Below are positions 16,647 through 23,405 of a stretch of DNA of 46,355 nt, in pieces. The notes below the pieces were generated by a model. That model saw only the letters and a list, made by a program, of their open reading frames with translations, did no database searches and was not told where the DNA came from. The position numbers and the translations under genes were made by a program. Origin of the DNA: Serinicoccus sediminis (GTDB lineage: Bacteria > Actinomycetota > Actinomycetes > Actinomycetales > Dermatophilaceae); the NCBI RefSeq assembly GCF_004153545.1, contig NZ_SDVA01000022.1, forward strand, positions 1 through 46,355. The letters are read 5' to 3'. Position 1 is the first letter of the stretch; the number at the start of each line of letters is the position of its first letter.

Positions 16647-18206
16647 TCAGCCGGTGACGACGGTCTGGGACTGCTCGCGCATGAACAGCTGCACGTAGTG
16701 CAGGCCGCCGCCGGCCTTGCCCGAGCTGCCCGAGCCCTTCCAGCCGCCGAACGGCTGGACGCCCGGCCAGGCACCCGTGGTGGCACCGGCGGGACGGTTG
16801 ACGTAGACCACGCCCGCCTCGATGCCGGCCAGGAAGCGGTCGATCTCGTCCTGCTCGCCGGCGAACAGCCCGGCCGTCAGCCCGAACACGGTGTCGTTGG
16901 CCCGCTCCAGCGCCTCGTCGAGCCCGTCGACCGGCGCCACGACGGCCAGCGGCACGAAGAGCTCGCTGGTGAACAGCTCGTCGTCCGCGGCCAGGCCGGA
17001 GATGAGCGTCGGCTGCACGTAGTAGCCGGGGTGCCCGTCGGTGCCCTGCAGCACCTCGCCGCCGGCGACGACGGTGCCGCCGGCCTCGCGGGCGTGCTCG
17101 ACGGCGCCGCGGAAGCGCTCGACGGCCTCGGCGTCGATGACCGGCCCGCAGAAGGTGTCGCGCTCCAGCGGGTCGCCGACGACGACCGCGCCGAGCGCCT
17201 TGCCCAGGGTCTGGACGAGCTCGTCGTGGACCGCGGCGTCGACGTAGACGCGGGAGCAGGCCGAGCACTTCTGCCCCGAGGCTCCCGCCACGGAGCGGGT
17301 GATGCCCTTGGCCGCGGCCTCCAGGTCGGCGCTGGCGGTGACGATCGTCGGGTTCTTGCCACCCATCTCGGTGATGACCGGGCGCGGGTAGTCGCCGCGG
17401 AAGGCTTCTATGACGGCCATGCCGCCCGTGTAGGACCCGGTGAAGGTCAGGCCGTCGATGCCCGGGTGCGCCACGACCGCCTTGCCGACGTCGTCGCCGC
17501 CGGGGAGGAACTGCATGAGCCCCGCGGGCAGGCCCGCCTCGAGCATCGTCTCGTAGAGCTTCCACGCGACGTGGGTGCCCTGGACCGAGGGCTTGAGCAC
17601 GACGGCGTTGCCGGCGACGAGCGCGGCGGCGGCCGGGCCGGCCGCCAGCGCCATCGGGAAGTTGAAGGGGCTGATGACCCCCCACACGCCGTGCGGGCGC
17701 AGGACCGAGCGGGTGGTCTCGGTGGGCGACAGCTGCTCCATGGCCGCCTCGAAGCCGCCGTTCTTCTCCACCTGGTCGCAGTAGTAGCGGAAGAAGACGG
17801 CCGACTCCTCCACGTCGCCCAGCGCCTCGAGGCGGTTCTTGCCGACCTCCATCGTCATCAGCGCGGCCAGCTCGTTGGCCCGCGCGCTGATGAGGTCGGC
17901 GACCTCCCGCAGCACCGGCAGCCGCTCCTGCCAGGGCGTCGCCGCCCAGGCCCGGCCCGCCTGCCGCGCGGCCTCCACGGCCGCGTCCACGGCGCCCGGC
18001 GAGGCCGCCTGCACGCGCGCGACGAGCACGGACGGGTCGGCGGGGCTGGTGACGTCGACCGGGTCACCGGGGTGGGGGTCACCGGGTGCGCTGATCTGCG
18101 CCCCCAGCCAGCCACGCGCCACCTCCACGCCGGCCTCGTAGGCCGCGTGCAGGTCCTCGTTGTCGGCGGTCAGGGTCGCGTAGGTCACCTTGTAGGGCTC
18201 GGACAC
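16647..18206 (-). CDS. aldehyde dehydrogenase, P5C (glutamate-semialdehyde) dehydrogenase-like
   Basis: A 519-residue NAD(P)-dependent aldehyde dehydrogenase. The catalytic cysteine is C314 in SGQKCSACSRV and the general base is E280 in ITEMGGKNP. Both blocks match the 1-pyrroline-5-carboxylate dehydrogenase (RocA/PruA) branch better than generic ALDHs. SPFNFP and GNAVVLKPS form the cofactor pocket. The GTG at 18206 has GAGGAG upstream. It is the first gene of a reverse-strand operon with two aminotransferases and a HIT gene, and no PutA-like proline dehydrogenase lies next to it. That suggests oxidation of a semialdehyde made by transamination rather than by proline oxidation. Confidence 0.88.
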   Translation of the reverse strand: MSEPYKVTYATLTADNEDLHAAYEAGVEVARGWLGAQISAPGDPHPGDPVDVTSPADPSVLVARVQAASPGAVDAAVEAARQAGRAWAATPWQERLPVLREVADLISARANELAALMTMEVGKNRLEALGDVEESAVFFRYYCDQVEKNGGFEAAMEQLSPTETTRSVLRPHGVWGVISPFNFPMALAAGPAAAALVAGNAVVLKPSVQGTHVAWKLYETMLEAGLPAGLMQFLPGGDDVGKAVVAHPGIDGLTFTGSYTGGMAVIEAFRGDYPRPVITEMGGKNPTIVTASADLEAAAKGITRSVAGASGQKCSACSRVYVDAAVHDELVQTLGKALGAVVVGDPLERDTFCGPVIDAEAVERFRGAVEHAREAGGTVVAGGEVLQGTDGHPGYYVQPTLISGLAADDELFTSELFVPLAVVAPVDGLDEALERANDTVFGLTAGLFAGEQDEIDRFLAGIEAGVVYVNRPAGATTGAWPGVQPFGGWKGSGSSGKAGGGLHYVQLFMREQSQTVVTG

Positions 18207-18221
18207 CGTCGTCTCCTCACA

Positions 18222-18300
18222 TCTCGCAGATTGCCGAGTTCATCCGCCATTCTGCCAGATCTGCAGGACGATTGACGGTCATCTGCGCGATTGACCGGAA
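18222..18300 (-). promoter_or_regulatory. AT-richer control region upstream of the ALDH operon
   Basis: The 113-bp spacer between oligopeptidase B and the ALDH start is clearly less GC-rich than its surroundings. It holds the octamer CGATTGAC twice (18269-18276 and 18288-18295, 19 bp apart), a perfect CAGATCTG palindrome (18256-18263), and further GCAGAT/ATCTGC half-sites on both sides. This looks like a multi-site operator for a local regulator, for example Lrp/AsnC-like; no regulator gene is adjacent. The promoter itself is not obvious. Confidence 0.5.
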
Positions 18301-18319
18301 ATTCTCCGCGTGCCGCGGG

Positions 18320-20446
18320 TCAGCGGGTCACCGTCTCCGTGGCGCCGAGCTGGTCGAGGACGAAGGCGATCTCGAACGCGGTCTCGCGCCACGCGTCATA
18401 CCTCCCGGTCTTGCCGCCGTGCCCGGCGACCATCTCGGTCTTGAGCAGGATGGGGCGCTCCTGCGGGTCGCTGGTGACGGTCTCGCGCAGCTTGGCGACC
18501 CACTTGGCCGGCTCGACGTAGAACACCCGGGTGTCGTTGAGCCCGGTGGTGGCCAGGATGGCGGGGTAGTCGACGCGGCGGATGTTCTCGTACGGGGTGT
18601 AGGAGCGCATGAGCTGGTAGATCTGCGCGGAGTCGACCGGGTTGCCCCACTCCTCCCACTCGCTCACGGTCAGCGGCAGCGACGGGTCGAGGATGGTGGT
18701 CAGCGCGTCGACGAAGGCCACGCCGGCGTGGACGACGCGGAAGCGCTCGGGCGCGAGGTTCAGCACGGCGCCCATGAGCAGCCCGCCGGCCGAGCGCCCC
18801 TCCGCGGCCAGCCGGTCGGGGGCCACCCAGCCGGTCTGCACGAGGTGGTCGGCGCAGGCCACGAAGTCGGTGAAGGTGTTGGTCTTGTGCTCCATCCGGC
18901 CGTCCTCGTACCACCCGCGGCCCATCTCACCGCCGCCGCGGACGTGGGCCACGGCGTGCACGACCCCGCGGTCGAGGTAGGACAGGCGCGACACCGAGAA
19001 GTGCGGGTCCACGGAGATCTCGTAGGAGCCGTAGCCGTAGAGCAGCCCGGGGTGGGTGCCGTCCGGCTCGGCGTCGCGCCGGGCGACCAGGGAGATCGGG
19101 ACCCGGGTGCCGTCCTCGGCCGTCGCCCAGAGCCGGTGCTGCTGGTAGTCCTGCGGGTCGTAGCCTCCCAGCACCGGCTGCTGCTTGACCAGGGTCAGCT
19201 CGCCGCTGCCGAGGTCGAGGTCGAGGACGCTGCGCGGGGTGACCAGCGACTCCACGAGCACCTGCAGGGTGTCGGTCTCGTAGGTCGGGTTGGTGCCGGT
19301 CTCGATGGTGTAGACCGCCTCCTCGACCGGGACCTGGTAGCCCTCCCCGACCGGGCGGCCCTGCCCCGACAGCGGGAGCACCTGCAGCTGGGTCAGCCCG
19401 TCCCGCCGCAGGGACAGCACGAGGTGGCCGGCGAAGGCCTCGACACCGGCCAGCCGGACGCCGTCCTCCCCCGGGACCACCGTCACCCACTCCTGCGACG
19501 AGGTCGCGGTGGCCGGCGCGACCGCCAGCTCGAAGTCCCGGTGCTCGCGGTTGTGCACGATCCACAGCCGCTCGCCCGCCGGTTCGACGTCGTACTCCAC
19601 GCCCTCCTCCCGGGTCGCCACGACCCGGAACCGGCCGGTGGGGTCCTCCGCGTCGAGCAGCCGCACCTCGGAGGTGTTCTTGCTGCCCAGCCAGATGAGG
19701 ACGTGCCGGTCGTCGCGCGAGGTGCCGACCCCCATCCAGAAGCGCTCGTCGTCCTCCTGGTGGACCAGCACGTCCTGCTCGGCCGGGGCGCCGACCTCGT
19801 GGCGCCACACCTGGTACGGGCGCCACGCGTCGTCGACGCGCACGTAGAAGAGGTGTCCCCCGTCGGCGCTCCAGGCGGTGCCGTAGCCGATGCCCCGCAC
19901 CGCGTCGTCGATGACCTCGCCGGTGGCCAGGTCCTTGACCCGCAGGTCGAACCGCTCGTCCCCGGTGGTGTCGACGGCGTAGGCGAGGCGGTCGCCCGCC
20001 GGGGTCACGTCGAAGGCGCCGAGGCTGAAGAACTCCTCGCCCCGCGCCTCGGCGTTGCCGTCGAGCAGCACCTGCTCGCCCTCGGGTGCCACGCCGGGGT
20101 CCAGCTCGGGCCGCTCGGGCGACTCGCCGACGGCGATCCGGCCGTGGACGGCGTACTGCTCGCCCTCGATGGTGCGGGTGAAGTACCACCAGTCGCGGTG
20201 TCGGACCGGGACCGACAGGTCGGTCTGCTGCACCCGGCTCTTGATCTCGGTGAACACCCGCTCCCGCAGGTCGTCGAGGTGGGCCGTCCGCGCGTCGGTG
20301 TAGGCGTTCTCCGCCTCCAGGTGCGCGATGACGTCCGGGTCGGTCTTGTCGCGCAGCCACTCGTAGGGGTCGACGACGTCCTCACCGTGGTGGGAGCGGA
20401 CGACGTCGACGCGGGCGGCGCGGGGCGGGGTGGGGTGGTCAGTCAC
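18320..20446 (-). CDS. ptrB: oligopeptidase B-type prolyl oligopeptidase (S9A)
   Basis: A 708-residue cytosolic serine peptidase of family S9, cutting short peptides after basic residues if it is a true oligopeptidase B. An N-terminal beta-propeller (roughly residues 80-400) precedes the alpha/beta-hydrolase domain. The catalytic triad is Ser552 (GRSAGG), Asp638 (NDTRV) and His676 (GHGGKTG). The N-terminus has DPYEWL and the catalytic domain HVRGGGEMGRGWYEDG, both characteristic of PtrB. No signal peptide is visible. GTG 20446 is chosen; a longer frame upstream overlaps the divergent gene's promoter. It is a single gene, separated from the ALDH operon by a control region. Confidence 0.93.
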   Translation of the reverse strand: MTDHPTPPRAARVDVVRSHHGEDVVDPYEWLRDKTDPDVIAHLEAENAYTDARTAHLDDLRERVFTEIKSRVQQTDLSVPVRHRDWWYFTRTIEGEQYAVHGRIAVGESPERPELDPGVAPEGEQVLLDGNAEARGEEFFSLGAFDVTPAGDRLAYAVDTTGDERFDLRVKDLATGEVIDDAVRGIGYGTAWSADGGHLFYVRVDDAWRPYQVWRHEVGAPAEQDVLVHQEDDERFWMGVGTSRDDRHVLIWLGSKNTSEVRLLDAEDPTGRFRVVATREEGVEYDVEPAGERLWIVHNREHRDFELAVAPATATSSQEWVTVVPGEDGVRLAGVEAFAGHLVLSLRRDGLTQLQVLPLSGQGRPVGEGYQVPVEEAVYTIETGTNPTYETDTLQVLVESLVTPRSVLDLDLGSGELTLVKQQPVLGGYDPQDYQQHRLWATAEDGTRVPISLVARRDAEPDGTHPGLLYGYGSYEISVDPHFSVSRLSYLDRGVVHAVAHVRGGGEMGRGWYEDGRMEHKTNTFTDFVACADHLVQTGWVAPDRLAAEGRSAGGLLMGAVLNLAPERFRVVHAGVAFVDALTTILDPSLPLTVSEWEEWGNPVDSAQIYQLMRSYTPYENIRRVDYPAILATTGLNDTRVFYVEPAKWVAKLRETVTSDPQERPILLKTEMVAGHGGKTGRYDAWRETAFEIAFVLDQLGATETVTR

Positions 20447-20531
20447 CCGCCCCACGCTACCCCCGGGACGAGAGCGCGGACGGTGGGCGTGACCCGGGGG
20501 CGTGACAGGGTCGGCATACCATCGGCACACC

Positions 20532-22766
20532 ATGATCCCCCGCCCCGTCCGACACCGTCAGGCCTGCTGGGTCGTGCGGGGGGCAGGGCGCGGCAACCGC
20601 CCTGCGCTGCGCCCGTCGCGGTATGCCGGGGTGCGGCTGCGCGAGGCCGAGGGCCTGCTCCTGGGGCCGGCCGAGGTGCTCGAGGTCTACGGGCCCGCGC
20701 CGCGGGCGCACCCCCTCGACCAGCTGCTCGACGTCACCGGGGAGTGGGTCGGGCTGCTGGCCGACGCGGCGGGGCGGACCTGGGTGGCGATGAGCGACTT
20801 CCACGGCTTCGGCCACCTCTTCTGGTCGGCACGGCCCGGTGCCGACGGTCAGGACGTGTATCTCGGGACCACCCTGGACGCCGTCGTCGACCGGCTGCGG
20901 GCCGACGGCCACCGGCTCGAGGTCGACTGGGGGGTGGCGCACCCGACGCTCGCCTCCAACCACGTGCTGCTGCGCAACCAGTGGTCCCGGCGCACCCTCG
21001 TGGAGGGGGTGCGCTGTCTGCGGCCGGACGAGATCCTGGTCATGGACGGCCACGGCGTCGCAACCGTGCCGCGGCCGATGACCACCGACCCGCAGGGCCG
21101 GGACTACGACGAGCTGCTCGACGCCGGGGTCGAGCGGGCCGGGGGGCTGCTCGCGCAGGTCGCGGCGGCGGTGCCGGACGTGCGGGTCTTCGCCTCGGGC
21201 GGCAAGGACAGCCGGGTCGTGCTCTCGCTGCTGGGCCACGCGGGGGTCCTGGACCGGACCAGCTTCGTGGCCGCGGACCCGAGCCGGTGGCCCGACGCCG
21301 CGGGCCGCAGGGAGCTGTGGCGCGACCTCGTCGTGTCCGACGAGCTGCGCCAGGCGGCGGGGCGGCCGTGGTACGTCGAGCCTGACTACGAGGACCGCAT
21401 GCTCTCCTTCGTCGAGAGCATCGCGCACCACCAGAGCTTCTCCGCAGGGAGCCAGTGGGCGGCCTCGGCCGAGCGCCAGCTGCGGTGGCCGACCGTGCCC
21501 TACGTCGCGGTCCGCGGCGGCGCCGGCGAGCTGATGCGGACCGCCTTCCGGGCCATCCGGACCGGGGAGCCGTTCTCGGTCATGGAGCAGACCGTCCCGG
21601 CGCTGGACGCCGACCTGCGGCGCCTGCACACCCTCGTGGTGCACCGCGGGGCCCGGCTGCCACCGGGGGCCCGGGAGGCGGGAGAGGTCGCGGTCGCCGA
21701 GGCCTTCTCGTTGCTCCCCGAGGCCCCCGTGGGCCAGCAGGTCGACGCGCACTACCGGCTGCACCGCAACCGTGCCCACTTCGGCCACGTCCTGCACTCG
21801 GCGCACCGACGGAGCCTGGCGCTGCACCCGCTGGCGACCCCGGAGTTCCTGCGGGCCGCCCAGCTGCTGCCGTTCGCGGAGCGGGACCTCGGGCTGGCCG
21901 CCTTCGACGTGGTCGAGCGGCTGCGCCCCGACCTCAACCGGCACCGGTTCGCCTCGGGCACCTGGCCGGAGGCGGTCTGGCGGCGGCGCGGCGGTCCGCC
22001 CGCTCCGATGCCGAGGGCGCCGCGCGGACCGTTCGGGCGCGAGCGGGTACCGGGCTACTTCGCCGTCGAGAACCTCAACCACTTCCGGCGCGGCTGGACC
22101 AGCGGGCCGCTGCGCTTCGACATCCGCACCGCCGCGCAGACCCGCGCCGTCCACGACCTGTGGCGCCTGCACGAGCTGGCGCCCGACCAGGCCACCGGCG
22201 ACCACGTCTCCTCCCTCGCCGACCTCGTGGGGACGTCGGCGCTCAACCCGGCGACCACCGTCGTGCGGGTGGCCTCGATGCTGCGGGCGCTGGAGGAACC
22301 GGCCGCCGACCTCCCCGCCACGCTCGAGGTGCGGGTGCGCCCGGGGTCCTCGCTGCCGTGGCGGCGCCGGGAGCGCATCGAGGTGCCGGAGCGCACCGGC
22401 GGCCCGGGGTCGGTCCGCACCCTGCAGGGGTATGCCGAGAACGCCCCCACCGCCGGCCTGGAGACCTTCGGGGTCGACCCCCGCACCGAGCCCGGGGTCT
22501 ACGGGGACCTGCGGGTCGAGGACGGGGCCTTCGTGGCGCGGCGGGTCGGTGCGGAGCGGGCCGGCTGGCCGCTGGAGCACACGTTCACGCTGACCCTCGG
22601 CGCAGACCCGGTCGAGGAGGTGACGACCCGGGCCGCTCGCGTGGTCTTCGACGCAGCCGTGGGTCCGGGACGGTGGCGGCTGCAGCTGGCGGCCCGCCGG
22701 CTGGACCACCCGCAGATCGTGCTCCGGGCGTCCTCGCCGCAGGTGGTCGTGCCCGAGACCGGTTGA
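20532..22766 (+). CDS. asparagine-synthetase-like PP-loop protein with unknown C-terminal domain
   Basis: A 744-residue protein. The PP-loop ATP-pyrophosphatase motif SGGKDSR (residues 222-228) sits in the middle, as in the synthetase domain of AsnB. The N-terminal 190 residues keep the outline of the glutaminase-like domain (for example LGTTLDAVVDRL and LVEGVRCLRPDEIL). They lack the N-terminal catalytic Cys, so glutamine is unlikely to be hydrolysed here. The last 150 residues (after ALEEPAADLP) form a beta-rich region I do not recognise. Such proteins activate carboxylates as acyl-adenylates for amide formation. ATG 20532 follows a GGCATACC element that could serve as a -10. There are no operon partners on either side. 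Confidence 0.7.
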   Translation: MIPRPVRHRQACWVVRGAGRGNRPALRPSRYAGVRLREAEGLLLGPAEVLEVYGPAPRAHPLDQLLDVTGEWVGLLADAAGRTWVAMSDFHGFGHLFWSARPGADGQDVYLGTTLDAVVDRLRADGHRLEVDWGVAHPTLASNHVLLRNQWSRRTLVEGVRCLRPDEILVMDGHGVATVPRPMTTDPQGRDYDELLDAGVERAGGLLAQVAAAVPDVRVFASGGKDSRVVLSLLGHAGVLDRTSFVAADPSRWPDAAGRRELWRDLVVSDELRQAAGRPWYVEPDYEDRMLSFVESIAHHQSFSAGSQWAASAERQLRWPTVPYVAVRGGAGELMRTAFRAIRTGEPFSVMEQTVPALDADLRRLHTLVVHRGARLPPGAREAGEVAVAEAFSLLPEAPVGQQVDAHYRLHRNRAHFGHVLHSAHRRSLALHPLATPEFLRAAQLLPFAERDLGLAAFDVVERLRPDLNRHRFASGTWPEAVWRRRGGPPAPMPRAPRGPFGRERVPGYFAVENLNHFRRGWTSGPLRFDIRTAAQTRAVHDLWRLHELAPDQATGDHVSSLADLVGTSALNPATTVVRVASMLRALEEPAADLPATLEVRVRPGSSLPWRRRERIEVPERTGGPGSVRTLQGYAENAPTAGLETFGVDPRTEPGVYGDLRVEDGAFVARRVGAERAGWPLEHTFTLTLGADPVEEVTTRAARVVFDAAVGPGRWRLQLAARRLDHPQIVLRASSPQVVVPETG

Positions 22767-22808
22767 GGCGGCCCGGGGCCGGAGACCGGTTGAGGCGGCC
22801 TGGGGCCG
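22755..22808 (+). repeat. 27-bp tandem duplication spanning the stop codon
   Basis: Two copies of a 27-bp unit starting GAGACCGGTTGAGGCGG (22755-22781 and 22782-22808) differ at one base. The first contains the natural stop of the asparagine-synthetase-like gene; the second repeats the same stop in frame nine codons later. It is a recent small duplication. Confidence 0.85.
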
Positions 22809-22995
22809 AAGGGCATCGCCGCGGATCACATCAGCCCCTCGCGCCGCAGGGCGCGGCGACGATGGCGGCAGGCAGGGATATCACCCCCGCAGACGCGACT
22901 TTCCCTGCGCCGCGTGACGCGTGGGCACCGCGATGCCGCTGTGATCTCACGTCCCACCGCGGCGACGCCCTCCAGCCGCCGCCCGAGCCGCTAGA

Positions 22996-23011
22996 CGTGA
23001 TGCACGTCACA
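22996..23011 (+). promoter_or_regulatory. CRP/GlxR-like site (GTGA-N6-TCAC)
   Basis: CGTGATGCACGTCACA matches the CRP-family consensus TGTGA-N6-TCACA at nine of ten positions. It lies 83 bases upstream of the 91-residue orphan gene and near its likely -35 region, a position typical of activation. The factor (a cAMP-responsive Crp/GlxR homologue) is inferred. The rest of 22809-22990 holds no gene that I can support. Confidence 0.55.
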
Positions 23012-23042
23012 CCGGCCGGATGGTCAAGATTTCCCCATGAAA

Positions 23043-23062
23043 GAGTAAAGAGTGAGTAAAGT
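23043..23062 (+). promoter_or_regulatory. 11-bp-period direct repeat and -10 candidate of the orphan gene
   Basis: GAGTAAAG occurs at 23043-23050 and 23054-23061, 11 bp apart, giving GTAAA-N6-GTAAA. Eleven-bp direct repeats are the usual target of OmpR/PhoB-type response regulators. The second copy also provides TAAAGT (23057-23062), a reasonable -10 element 32 bases before the start codon. The stretch is strikingly A-rich for this genome. Confidence 0.5.
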
Positions 23063-23093
23063 TCCTCATCAGTAACCACGACCGAAGGGGACC

Positions 23094-23369
23094 ATGATGA
23101 CCGTTCACAGCACGTCGACCAGCACGGTCACCGGGGAGTACCGGGTGGTCCAGCAGAGCCAGGGTGCGGGCATCGACTTCGGCTTCCGCGTGAGCGGCCC
23201 GGACGGCCGCACGAGCGAGCAGAAGGTCTACTGGTACCCCTCCATGACGGCCTTCCAGGTGGCGGAGGCCGCTGTCGCCGCCCACCTGGAGGCGGACGGC
23301 ACCACCGCCACCACCGCGAGAGCCCGGCAGGACCTCAACGAGGGCGGGTTCGTCGTCGCGCTCTCCTGA
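23094..23369 (+). CDS. hypothetical 91-residue protein
   Basis: A small soluble protein I do not recognise. It starts with a Thr/Ser-rich stretch, then GEYRVVQQSQ, an aromatic KVYWYPSM segment, an Ala-rich helix (VAEAAVAAHLEAD) and a short C-terminal strand (GGFVVALS). There is no signal peptide, membrane helix or cysteine. Support for it being real: a GAAGGGG ribosome-binding site, a -10 candidate, repeated regulatory motifs and a CRP-like site directly upstream, and typical high-GC third positions. ATG 23094 or 23097 may be the start. It converges on dnaE with a hairpin between the two. Function unknown. Confidence 0.65.
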   Translation: MMTVHSTSTSTVTGEYRVVQQSQGAGIDFGFRVSGPDGRTSEQKVYWYPSMTAFQVAEAAVAAHLEADGTTATTARARQDLNEGGFVVALS

Positions 23370-23370
23370 G

Positions 23371-23405
23371 GTCGGCGGCGGTAGGGAGGGTCCTCAGCCG
23401 CCGAC
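23371..23405. terminator. hairpin between convergent orphan gene and dnaE
   Basis: Nine-bp arms GTCGGCGGC (23371-23379) and GCCGCCGAC (23397-23405) with a 17-base loop. The right arm is inside the last codons of dnaE. It could end transcription in both directions. Confidence 0.45.

Noticed and set aside
15096-18275. Forward-strand open frame of about 1060 codons opposite the aminotransferases and ALDH
   Set aside because: Antisense shadow across two genes and their spacer; no start signal or motifs.
20532-23369. Asparagine-synthetase-like gene plus small downstream gene as a lasso-peptide or other RiPP cluster
   Set aside because: The 91-residue protein has no leader/core pattern, no protease or exporter gene is nearby, and the two genes have separate promoters.
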